Positions 1-5,653 of a DNA stretch of 6,346 bases are shown piece by piece. Made by a program: the position numbers and the translations under genes. Each line of letters begins with the position of its first letter. The stretch's first letter is position 1. Origin of the DNA: Gammaproteobacteria bacterium (lineage in GTDB: Bacteria > Pseudomonadota > Gammaproteobacteria > Pseudomonadales > Halieaceae); NCBI GenBank assembly GCA_029859085.1, contig JAOUDU010000167.1:1-6346 (forward strand), in the 5' to 3' direction. The notes beneath the pieces are model-generated. The model did not search any database. It saw only the letters and a program-made list of their open reading frames with translations, and was not told the origin of the DNA.

Positions 1-57
1 GTCCAGGCCGCGGCGCGAACGGATGAAGACTTCGAACAGTTTCATATGGTCTGACAT
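1..57 (-). CDS. paaB: PaaB, phenylacetyl-CoA epoxidase subunit (N-terminal fragment)
   Basis: Only the first 19 codons are in the window; the gene continues past position 1. The peptide starts MSDHMKLFEVFIRSRRGLD. The (L/M)xLxEVFxRxxxGL pattern is the N-terminus of PaaB, the small subunit (about 95 residues in E. coli) of the 1,2-phenylacetyl-CoA epoxidase, which is thought to help hold the PaaAC core and the reductase PaaE together. The start ATG at 57-55 is 12 bases after the paaA stop, and a Shine-Dalgarno GGGAGA (70-65) overlaps that stop, 8 bases from the ATG. A nearby ATG at 62-60 is in another frame and stops within seven codons. An in-frame internal ATG at codon 5 is a less likely start because it is further from the Shine-Dalgarno. 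The position directly after paaA is the normal one for paaB, which supports the call despite the short fragment. paaC, paaD and paaE are expected next, outside the window. Confidence 0.85.
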   Translation of the reverse strand, partial: MSDHMKLFEVFIRSRRGLD

Positions 58-64
58 AACATGG

Positions 65-70
65 TCTCCC
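65..70 (-). promoter_or_regulatory. Ribosome binding site of paaB overlapping the paaA stop
   Basis: GGGAGA on the minus strand shares its first base with the last base of the paaA TAG stop and lies 8 bases before the paaB ATG at 57. It decides the paaB start. The overlap suggests that ribosomes ending on paaA can load paaB, as would suit two subunits of one complex. Confidence 0.6.
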
Positions 71-1038
71 TAGGCTGCCGCTGAACCGGCGCGTTGTGAC
101 TTTTTCGACTCGTAGGCGGCGATGGCGTCGCGCACCCAGGCGCCCTCTTCATGGGCCTTCACATGGTGCGCCAGGCGCTGGCGGTTGCAGGGGCCGTTGC
201 CGTTGATCACCCGGCTGAACTCCTCCCAGTCGATCTCACCGAAATCGTAGTGACCGCGCGCCTCGTTCCACTTCAGGTCCGGGTCGGGGATGGTGAGACC
301 GATGACCTCCGCCTGCTTGACGCTCTGGTCGACAAACTTCTGGCGCAGCTCGTCGTTGGTCTGGCGCTTGATTTTCCACTTCATGGACTGGGCCGAGTGG
401 GCCGATTCCGCATCGTGGGGCCCGAACATCATCAGCGACGGCCACCAGAAGCGATCGAGGGCGTCCTGGGCCATGGCCTTCTGCTCGGCACTGCCCCGGG
501 CCAGGGTCATCATGATGTGGTAGCCCTGGCGCTGGTGAAAGCTCTCCTCCTTGCAGATGCGCACCATGCCGCGGGCATAGGGGCCGTAGGAGGTGCGCTG
601 CAGGGAGACCTGGTTGACGATGGCGGCGCCGTCCACCAGCCAGCCGATGGCGCCGATATCCGCCCAGGTCAGCGCCGGGTAATTGAAAATGGAGGCGTAC
701 TTGGCCACGCCGTCGTGCAGGGCCTGGATCAGTTCCTCGCGGCTGACCCCGAGGGTTTCCGTTGCGCTGTACAGGTACAGGCCGTGACCGCCTTCGTCCT
801 GCACTTTCGCCAGCAGCACGCACTTGCGGTGCAGGCTGGGCGCCCGGGTGATCCAGTTGCCCTCGGGCTGCATGCCGATCACCTCGGAGTGGGCGTGCTG
901 GGAAATCTGCCGCACCAGGTTCTTGCGATAGCCCGCGGGCATCCAGTCCTTGGGTTCAATTTTTTCCTCGGCGTCGATGCGCGCCTGGAACCGCGCTTCC
1001 AGTGTTGCCAGTTCCGCTGGTGAAATATCCTTGCTCAT
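70..1038 (-). CDS. paaA: PaaA, catalytic diiron subunit of 1,2-phenylacetyl-CoA epoxidase
   Basis: This 322-residue cytoplasmic protein is the oxygenase subunit of the PaaABC(D)E complex (EC 1.14.13.149), which uses O2 and electrons from PaaE to epoxidise the ring of phenylacetyl-CoA. It is a ferritin-like helical diiron protein. Visible candidate ligands are Glu52 (HSEVIG), Glu82 and His85 (DEGGH), Asp136 (WLVDGA), and Glu165 and His168 (EESFH); the two ExxH pairs are the hallmark of the fold. Their spacing matches E. coli PaaA as I recall it, with a constant offset of about 10 residues, which fits the slightly longer N-terminus here (E. coli PaaA is about 309 residues). The C-terminus ends in a short low-complexity tail ([12 protein letters not shown]). 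The ATG at 1038 is preceded by GGGAGA at 1049-1044. The gene starts 18 bases after the paaJ stop and is followed by paaB, the usual paaA-paaB order. No residue I checked is missing. An unrelated diiron oxygenase is very unlikely given the neighbours. Confidence 0.97.
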   Translation of the reverse strand: MSKDISPAELATLEARFQARIDAEEKIEPKDWMPAGYRKNLVRQISQHAHSEVIGMQPEGNWITRAPSLHRKCVLLAKVQDEGGHGLYLYSATETLGVSREELIQALHDGVAKYASIFNYPALTWADIGAIGWLVDGAAIVNQVSLQRTSYGPYARGMVRICKEESFHQRQGYHIMMTLARGSAEQKAMAQDALDRFWWPSLMMFGPHDAESAHSAQSMKWKIKRQTNDELRQKFVDQSVKQAEVIGLTIPDPDLKWNEARGHYDFGEIDWEEFSRVINGNGPCNRQRLAHHVKAHEEGAWVRDAIAAYESKKSQRAGSAAA

Positions 1039-1043
1039 TGTCG

Positions 1044-1049
1044 TCTCCC
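1044..1049 (-). promoter_or_regulatory. Ribosome binding site of paaA
   Basis: GGGAGA on the minus strand lies in the 18-base gap between the paaJ stop (TAA, 1059-1057) and the paaA ATG at 1038, with 5 bases between the site and the ATG. It confirms that start. I see no separate promoter or hairpin in this gap, so paaA is probably read from the paaZ side. Confidence 0.55.
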
Positions 1050-1056
1050 GCTGCTG

Positions 1057-2262
1057 TTAAACACGTTCAATCACCAGGGCGATGCCCTGCCCCACGCCGA
1101 TACACATGGTGCACAGCGCGTGGCGTCCGCCGCTGCGATGCAATTGGTACATCGCGGTGGTCACCAGGCGGGCGCCGCTCATGCCCAGCGGATGCCCCAG
1201 CGCGATCGCGCCGCCGTTGGGATTCACCCGGGGGTCGTCGTCCGCCAGGCCCAGGCCGCGCAATACCGCCAGGCCCTGGGCGGCGAAAGCCTCGTTCAAC
1301 TCGATCACATCCATATCGCCGAGGGCAAGGCCCGCCTTGTCCAATACCTTGCGGCTGGCCTCCACCGGGCCGTAACCCATGATGCGCGGCTCGAGGCCGC
1401 TGGCCGCCATCGCCACCACCCGCGCCCGCGGGGTCAGGCCGTATTGTTTCGCCGCCGCGCCGGATGCGACCAGCAGCGCGCAGGCGCCGTCGTTGATCCC
1501 GGAGGCATTGCCCGCGGTCACGGTCCCGTTCTCCCGGAACGGCGTGCCCAACCGCGCCAGGTCTTCGATGCTGGTATCCGCCCGGGGATGCTCATCGACA
1601 CTGACCAGCAGCGGCTCACCCCTGCGCTGGGGAATACTCACCGGTACGATTTCCGCGTCGAACCGTCCCGCCTGTTGCGCCGCGGCGGCGCGCTGCTGGC
1701 TGCCCAGCGCGAACGCGTCCTGGTCCTCCCGGCTGATACTGAACTGTGCGGCCACGTTCTCCGCCGTCTCGGGCATGGAATCGATACCGTACCGGGCCTT
1801 CATCAATTTGTTGACGAAGCGCCAGCCGATGGTGGTGTCATACATCTGCGCATCGCGGCTGAAAGCCGTGGTGGCCTTGCCCATAACGAAGGGAGCCCGC
1901 GACATGGATTCGACGCCACCGGCTATGGCCAGGGCGATCTCACCCGCCTTGATCGCCCTGGCGGCGGAGCCCACGGCCTCCATCCCGGAACCGCACAGCC
2001 GGTTGACGGTCACCCCCGGCACTGCAACCGGGAGGCCTGCCAGCAGCGAACTCATGCGCGCGACGTTGCGGTTGTCCTCCCCGGCCTGGTTGGCGCAGCC
2101 GTACCAGACATCGTCAACCCGCGCCCAGTCCACGCCGGGATTGCGCTCCATCAGCGCCCGGATGGGAACGGCGCCCAGGTCATCGGTACGCACACCGGCC
2201 AGGGCGCCGCCGTAGCGACCGATAGGGGTGCGCACCGCGTCGCAGATAAATGCGTCATCCAT
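1057..2262 (-). CDS. paaJ: PaaJ, 3-oxoadipyl-CoA / 3-oxo-5,6-dehydrosuberyl-CoA thiolase
   Basis: This is a 401-residue thiolase, the same length as E. coli PaaJ. It cleaves 3-oxo-5,6-dehydrosuberyl-CoA (after ring opening) and 3-oxoadipyl-CoA (end of the pathway) with CoA, giving acetyl-CoA and finally succinyl-CoA. The thiolase landmarks are in order: nucleophile Cys90 in [18 protein letters not shown] (323-329), His357 in [14 protein letters not shown], and the acid/base Cys387 in MCIGVGQG. The start [15 protein letters not shown] is typical of the family. I chose the ATG at 2262 rather than an open-frame start at 2301, which would add 13 unrelated residues (MAPWWTRRRENLS) lying inside paaI. 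A GGGAGA at 2276-2271 sits 8 bases before the chosen ATG. The start overlaps the paaI stop by 8 bases, which suggests translational coupling. A sequence-only reading cannot fully separate PaaJ from the protocatechuate-pathway thiolase PcaF, but the paa context favours PaaJ. Confidence 0.95.
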   Translation of the reverse strand: MDDAFICDAVRTPIGRYGGALAGVRTDDLGAVPIRALMERNPGVDWARVDDVWYGCANQAGEDNRNVARMSSLLAGLPVAVPGVTVNRLCGSGMEAVGSAARAIKAGEIALAIAGGVESMSRAPFVMGKATTAFSRDAQMYDTTIGWRFVNKLMKARYGIDSMPETAENVAAQFSISREDQDAFALGSQQRAAAAQQAGRFDAEIVPVSIPQRRGEPLLVSVDEHPRADTSIEDLARLGTPFRENGTVTAGNASGINDGACALLVASGAAAKQYGLTPRARVVAMAASGLEPRIMGYGPVEASRKVLDKAGLALGDMDVIELNEAFAAQGLAVLRGLGLADDDPRVNPNGGAIALGHPLGMSGARLVTTAMYQLHRSGGRHALCTMCIGVGQGIALVIERV

Positions 2263-2713
2263 TGATAGGTTCTCCCGTCTTCTCGTCCACCAGGGCGCCA
2301 CCGATGCGGTGGGAGTTGCCCCGGAACAGCGCCAGCTGCCTGCCCTCCTGGTTGCTGACCACCACGTCGTATACGCCGGTGCGGCCGCCCTGCACCACCT
2401 GCCTGGCGGTGGCGCTCAGCCGGTCGCCCAGCTCGCCCGGCGCGATAAATTCGATCCTCGCCCCGGCGGCCACCGCGTTGTAATTCTGGCTGTTGCAGGC
2501 ATAGGCAAAGGCAGTATCCGCCAGCGTGAAAATATAGCCGCCGTGGCAGATGTTATGCCCGTTCACCATATCCTCGCGCACCGCCATACTCAGGGTGGCG
2601 CTGCCAGATGCAATTTTCTCGATCTTCATATCCAGCGCCTGGGCGGCGCGGTCGCCGGCCCACATGGCGGCGGCGCTGGCCTCGGCGAGTTGCTGGGGGT
2701 CCATGGTGCTCAT
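2255..2713 (-). CDS. paaI: PaaI, hydroxyphenylacetyl-CoA thioesterase (hotdog fold)
   Basis: This 152-residue hotdog-fold thioesterase belongs to the PaaI family (E. coli PaaI is about 140 residues). It hydrolyses ring-hydroxylated phenylacetyl-CoA esters and is thought to free CoA from dead-end products of the pathway. The core motif NGHNICHGGYIFTLADTAFA (51-70) contains HGG (57-59) and the catalytic Asp66; GVYDV (113-117) and the family ending ALFRGNSHRIGG (128-139) follow. All align with E. coli PaaI as remembered. Its ATG (2713) overlaps the paaG stop in an ATGA, a classic coupling arrangement. The Shine-Dalgarno-like AGGGG (2721-2717) is only 3 bases from this ATG, which is tight. A second in-frame ATG at codon 4 (2704) would be 12 bases away, so the exact start is uncertain by three residues. 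The 3' end overlaps the paaJ start by 8 bases and carries the paaJ ribosome binding site. Confidence 0.94.
   Translation of the reverse strand: MSTMDPQQLAEASAAAMWAGDRAAQALDMKIEKIASGSATLSMAVREDMVNGHNICHGGYIFTLADTAFAYACNSQNYNAVAAGARIEFIAPGELGDRLSATARQVVQGGRTGVYDVVVSNQEGRQLALFRGNSHRIGGALVDEKTGEPING
2271..2276 (-). promoter_or_regulatory. Ribosome binding site of paaJ inside paaI
   Basis: GGGAGA on the minus strand lies within the last codons of paaI, 8 bases before the paaJ ATG at 2262. It is the main reason to choose that start over the upstream in-frame start at 2301, together with the thiolase-type N-terminus that begins there. Confidence 0.55.
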
Positions 2714-3501
2714 TCGCCCCTGTAGACCGGTGTGCGCTTGGCGAGAAAGGCCGCGACACCCTCCCGGTAATCATGGGTTTTGCCCGCCGCCCGCATCAGT
2801 TCCTTCTCCAGCTCGAGTTGCGCGTCGAGGGTATTGGCGGCGGAGGCGGCGAAGGCCCGCTTGGTAAAAGCGAAACCGCGGGTGGGCTGGGTCGCCATCT
2901 GCTCGGCGAGCTCCAGTGCGGTGCCCATCAGCTGCTCGTCATCCACCACCTGCCAGATCATCCCCCAGGACAGGGCCTGCTCGGCGGACACCTTCGGGCC
3001 CAGCATCGCCAGGCCCTTGGCCCGGGCCATGCCCACCAGCCGCGGCAGGTGCCAGGTGCCGCCGGAGTCGGGAATCAGGCCCAGCTTGGCGAAGGATTCG
3101 ATAAAGCTGGCGGAGCGTGCGGCGATGACGATGTCACAGGCCAGCGCGATATTGGCGCCGGCACCGGCGGCCACGCCGTTGACCGCGCAGATCACCGGCT
3201 TCTCCATGGTGGTCAGCAGGCGGATCAGCGGGTTGTAATATTTTTCCACCGAGTCACCCAGGTCGGGCATCGCCTCACCCGGCGCGACGGCCCGGTCGTT
3301 GAGGTCCTGCCCGGCACAGAAGCCGCGGCCGTTGCCGGTGAGCAGCACCGCGCGCACCGCCTTGTCAGCGGCGGCGCGGGTCAGGACCTCGCGCACCTCG
3401 CCGTGCATCTCGGCGGTAAAACTGTTGAGGGCGTCCGGCCGGTTCAACTTCAGGACCGCCACGCCCTTGCTGATCGCAAACTCGATGTTCCTGTAGCTCA
3501 T
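2710..3501 (-). CDS. paaG: PaaG, ring 1,2-epoxyphenylacetyl-CoA isomerase
   Basis: This 263-residue crotonase-superfamily enzyme (E. coli PaaG is 262) converts 1,2-epoxyphenylacetyl-CoA to 2-oxepin-2(3H)-ylideneacetyl-CoA (EC 5.3.3.18); the family also shifts double bonds later in the pathway. Visible motifs are LNRPDALNSF (19-28), the CoA/oxyanion segment GRGFCAGQDLNDR (58-70), the second oxyanion segment NGVAAGAGANIAL (108-120), and KLGLIPDSGGTW (139-150) with the likely catalytic acid Asp145. The C-terminal DYREGVAAFLAKRTPVYRG (244-262) is also typical. GQDLNDR and IPDxGGTW separate PaaG from the hydratase PaaF, which carries two glutamates in the corresponding regions. The ATG at 3501 follows a perfect AGGAGG (3516-3511) at 9 bases. 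The gene lies 28 bases after the paaZ stop and overlaps paaI by 4 bases. No oddity is seen. Older Pseudomonas papers call this gene paaB or phaB. Confidence 0.95.
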   Translation of the reverse strand: MSYRNIEFAISKGVAVLKLNRPDALNSFTAEMHGEVREVLTRAAADKAVRAVLLTGNGRGFCAGQDLNDRAVAPGEAMPDLGDSVEKYYNPLIRLLTTMEKPVICAVNGVAAGAGANIALACDIVIAARSASFIESFAKLGLIPDSGGTWHLPRLVGMARAKGLAMLGPKVSAEQALSWGMIWQVVDDEQLMGTALELAEQMATQPTRGFAFTKRAFAASAANTLDAQLELEKELMRAAGKTHDYREGVAAFLAKRTPVYRGE

Positions 3502-3510
3502 GCTGTGTTT

Positions 3511-3516
3511 CCTCCT
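3511..3516 (-). promoter_or_regulatory. Consensus ribosome binding site of paaG
   Basis: A perfect AGGAGG on the minus strand lies 9 bases before the paaG ATG at 3501, in the 28-base gap after the paaZ stop. It is the best match to the Shine-Dalgarno consensus in the window; the other sites are mostly GGGAGA. It suggests paaG is translated independently of paaZ. Confidence 0.6.
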
Positions 3517-3529
3517 GCCGTCCCGGCGC

Positions 3530-5572
3530 TCAGGCCTCGCGACGCTCGACCAGGGTCATGATGTCGTACACCGCCACGGGTTTTTCCTCCTGGTTGGTCA
3601 CCTCGATCGCCCACACCACGACGCCGTTGGGTTTTTCGTCGCCGCGGGGTTCCTTCTTGATCTTGCGCTTTACCGACAACTTCACCCGGATGGTGTCACC
3701 GGGGGCTACCGGCTCGATGAAGCGCAGGTTTTCCAGGCCGTAGTTGGCGATAACCGGGCCCGGCGACGGATCGACAAACATGCCCGCGGCCGCGGAAATC
3801 ACGAAATAGCCGTGGGCGACGCGCTTGCCGAAGAAGGAATCCTTTGCCGCGATCTCATCGAAGTGGGCGTAGAAGTGATCGCCGCTGATGCAGCCGAAGT
3901 TGACGATGTCAGCCTCGGTCACCGTGCGGCGATGGGTGATAAGGGTTTCGCCGATCTGCAGGTCCTCGAAATACTTCTTGAACGGATGGCGGTCGTCGCT
4001 GTAGACCCGGGCGCCCGGGTGGTACTCGCCGGTAATCGCCATCAGGGTGCCCGGCGAGCCCTGCAGGGCCGTGCGCTGCATATAGTGCTTTACCGCGCGG
4101 GCGCCGCCCAGTTCCTCGCCGCCGCCGGCGCGACCCGGGCCGCCGTGCACCAGTACCGCCAGCGGCGAGCCGTGGCCGGTGGATTCGGCCGCGCAGTCCC
4201 GGTTCAGGATCAGCATGCGCCCGTGCCAGGGCGCGGCCGCCAGGATGATGCGGCGCGCCTCGTCATTGTCGTAGGTGTACACAGAGCCCGCCAGGCTGCC
4301 CTTGCCCAGCGCGGCGATGGCCACCGCCTCCCCGAGGTTGCCGTAGGGCATCAGGGTACTGACCGGACCGAAGGCCTCCACCTCGTGCACCAGGCGCTTG
4401 TTGAAAGGATCGTCGCAGCGCAACAGGGTGGGCGGGTAGAACGCCCCACCGCTGTTATCGCAACCCTCGATCGCGAAGTCGCCACCGCCACCCAGCAGAA
4501 TCTCGCACTCCTGGGCCAGCTGGTCGACCCTGGCCTGCACATCCCTGGCCTGGTCCCGGCCCACCAGCGGCCCCATCCGCACGCCTTCCACTGCCGGGTT
4601 GCCCACCACCGTGGCGGCCAGGCGCGACTGCAGCGCCGCGGCAACGTCCTGCATCCTGCCGGCGGGCACGATAATGCGACGGATAGCGGTGCATTTCTGC
4701 CCCGCCTTGACGGTCATCTCCTTCGCAACTTCCTTGATAAAGAGTGCGAACTCCTCGTCATCGACCTGGACCGACTCGCCCAGGATGGCGCAGTTCAGGG
4801 AGTCGGCCTCCATCGTGAACGGAATCGACTTCGCCACGATATTGGGATGGCTCCTGAGCTTGCGCCCGGTAGTGGCGGAGCCGGTAAAGGTCACCACGTC
4901 CTGCTCCCCGAGGTGATCGAGCAGGTCACCCGCGCTGCCGCATACCAGCTGGATCGCTCCCTTCGGCAGAAAACCGCCGGCGATGATCTCGCGCACCATC
5001 AGCTCCGTCAGGTAGGCACTGGCGGTCGCCGGCTTGACGATGACCGGCATGCCCGCGGCCAGGCTGGGGGCGATCTTCTCCAGCATGCCCCAGCAGGGAA
5101 AGTTGTAGGCGTTGATATGCACTGCGACACCGGGCTTGGGGCTGAGGATATGGCGCCCCAGGAAGGTGCCCTTTGCCGAGAGCCGCTCGATCTCGCCCTC
5201 GACCATGATCACATCGTTGGGAAACTCCCGGGTCACCAGGCTGGCATAGCTGAACACGGTGCCGATACCGCCCTCGATATCCACCCAGCCATCGGCGCGG
5301 GTGGCACCGGTGCGGGCCGAAATCGCGTAAAAATCCTCTTTTTTCGCCATCAGGTGCTTGCCCATGGCCTTCAGGGCCGCGGCGCGCTCGTGAAAGGTCA
5401 TCGCGCGCAGCGCCGGGCTGCCGACCTCGTGGGCGTAGCGCACCATCGCGGCGAAATCGATACCCTCGCTGGAGACCTCGCACACCGGCTCCCCCGTCAC
5501 CGCGTCGAAAACGGCCACGCCCGGCCCGGTACCTTCCTGCCACTGTCCGGCAGCATAGCTCGGCAATTTCAT
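3530..5572 (-). CDS. paaZ: PaaZ, bifunctional oxepin-CoA hydrolase / 3-oxo-5,6-dehydrosuberyl-CoA semialdehyde dehydrogenase
   Basis: This 680-residue fusion enzyme (E. coli PaaZ is 681) joins an N-terminal aldehyde dehydrogenase (about 1-515) to a C-terminal MaoC-like (R)-hydratase domain (about 535-678). The hydratase domain opens the oxepin-CoA ring, and the ALDH domain oxidises the reactive aldehyde with NADP+ (EC 3.3.2.12 and 1.2.1.91). Catalytic residues are present: Glu255 (FTMEADS) and Cys294 (GQKCTA) of the ALDH, and Asp565 and His570 (SGDHFYAH) of the hydratase. Other landmarks are FTGSATTG (229-236), ESTGHGSP (463-470) and [15 protein letters not shown] (476-490). Compared with E. 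coli as remembered, the region before the hydratase is a few residues longer and the C-terminal tail is shorter. The ATG at 5572 follows GGAGA (5584-5580) at 7 bases; a GTG directly before it (5575) would add one residue but has poorer spacing. paaZ heads the operon here, whereas it is divergent in E. coli. Its promoter is in the gap upstream. Confidence 0.97.
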   Translation of the reverse strand: MKLPSYAAGQWQEGTGPGVAVFDAVTGEPVCEVSSEGIDFAAMVRYAHEVGSPALRAMTFHERAAALKAMGKHLMAKKEDFYAISARTGATRADGWVDIEGGIGTVFSYASLVTREFPNDVIMVEGEIERLSAKGTFLGRHILSPKPGVAVHINAYNFPCWGMLEKIAPSLAAGMPVIVKPATASAYLTELMVREIIAGGFLPKGAIQLVCGSAGDLLDHLGEQDVVTFTGSATTGRKLRSHPNIVAKSIPFTMEADSLNCAILGESVQVDDEEFALFIKEVAKEMTVKAGQKCTAIRRIIVPAGRMQDVAAALQSRLAATVVGNPAVEGVRMGPLVGRDQARDVQARVDQLAQECEILLGGGGDFAIEGCDNSGGAFYPPTLLRCDDPFNKRLVHEVEAFGPVSTLMPYGNLGEAVAIAALGKGSLAGSVYTYDNDEARRIILAAAPWHGRMLILNRDCAAESTGHGSPLAVLVHGGPGRAGGGEELGGARAVKHYMQRTALQGSPGTLMAITGEYHPGARVYSDDRHPFKKYFEDLQIGETLITHRRTVTEADIVNFGCISGDHFYAHFDEIAAKDSFFGKRVAHGYFVISAAAGMFVDPSPGPVIANYGLENLRFIEPVAPGDTIRVKLSVKRKIKKEPRGDEKPNGVVVWAIEVTNQEEKPVAVYDIMTLVERREA

Positions 5573-5579
5573 CACCTGG

Positions 5580-5584
5580 TCTCC
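5580..5584 (-). promoter_or_regulatory. Ribosome binding site of paaZ
   Basis: GGAGA on the minus strand lies 7 bases before the ATG at 5572 and 4 bases before an adjacent in-frame GTG at 5575. The spacing favours the ATG. An ATG just upstream of this site (GATGGAG) is out of frame and stops after four codons. Confidence 0.5.
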
Positions 5585-5605
5585 ATCAATTAAATTTATC
5601 CGGCC

Positions 5606-5635
5606 ATTATGATACGCAATAAACGTATTTGTAAA
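5606..5635 (-). promoter_or_regulatory. Predicted sigma70-type promoter of the paaZGIJAB operon
   Basis: On the minus strand TTTACA (5635-5630; 5 of 6 match to TTGACA) is followed after 18 bases by CATAAT (5611-5606; 5 of 6 match to TATAAT). Transcription would start near 5600-5598, leaving a leader of about 27 bases with the paaZ ribosome binding site. The gap is strikingly A+T-rich compared with the G+C-rich genes around it. It is the only long gap before the tightly packed paa genes, so this is probably the main operon promoter. A second reading uses TATCAT as the -10 with a 15-base spacer, which is less favourable. This is prediction from sequence only; no start site has been measured. 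Confidence 0.65.
5612..5628. promoter_or_regulatory. Candidate operator: inverted repeat ATACG-N7-CGTAT in the promoter spacer
   Basis: Two perfect 5-base arms (5612-5616 and 5624-5628) flank a 7-base spacer. Read on the minus strand the site is ATACGTTTATTGCGTAT. It fills all but one base of the 18-base spacer between the predicted -35 and -10 elements, so a protein bound here should block RNA polymerase. It does not resemble the long bipartite PaaX box of E. coli (TGATTC, about 26 bases, GAATCA). A short palindrome suits a TetR-type repressor such as the PaaR proteins known from other paa clusters, but the identity of the binder is inference. No regulator gene is in the window. Confidence 0.5.
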
Positions 5636-5653
5636 CTTTAATGTAACACTTTA
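5630..5653. repeat. Imperfect tandem direct repeat overlapping the -35 element
   Basis: Plus-strand TGTAAACTTTA (5630-5640) and TGTAACACTTTA (5642-5653) are two near-identical copies 12 bases apart, about one helical turn. The first copy contains the predicted -35 hexamer, and the second includes the TAA stop codon of the upstream acyltransferase gene. A direct repeat at this place could be an activator site, but the A+T-rich context makes chance similarity possible. Confidence 0.3.

Noticed and set aside
151..1023. A 290-codon plus-strand open frame opposite paaA
   Set aside because: It is antisense to a clear PaaA, begins and ends inside it, and shows no family motif.
1039..1056. A separate promoter or terminator between paaJ and paaA
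   Set aside because: The gap is only 18 bases and is largely taken up by the ribosome binding site. No hairpin with a T run or promoter hexamers could be supported.
1120..2265. A 381-codon plus-strand open frame opposite paaJ
   Set aside because: It is a shadow of the thiolase gene, with low-complexity composition and no recognisable motif.
2263..2301. A longer thiolase start at 2301
   Set aside because: The extra 13 residues do not look like a thiolase N-terminus and lie inside paaI. The ATG at 2262 has a well-spaced ribosome binding site and gives the usual family length.
2608..3561. A 317-codon plus-strand open frame opposite paaG
   Set aside because: It is antisense to a complete PaaG with all family motifs, and its composition is typical of a G+C-rich shadow frame.
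5573..5575. GTG start for paaZ one codon upstream
   Set aside because: It is possible, but the ribosome binding site at 5584-5580 is better spaced for the ATG at 5572. The difference is a single residue.
3500..5593. A 697-codon plus-strand open frame covering all of paaZ and longer than paaZ itself
   Set aside because: It is antisense to a gene with intact catalytic motifs and strong family similarity. High G+C at the third codon position makes stops rare in this antisense frame. The translation is rich in H, R, G and A without any recognisable domain.
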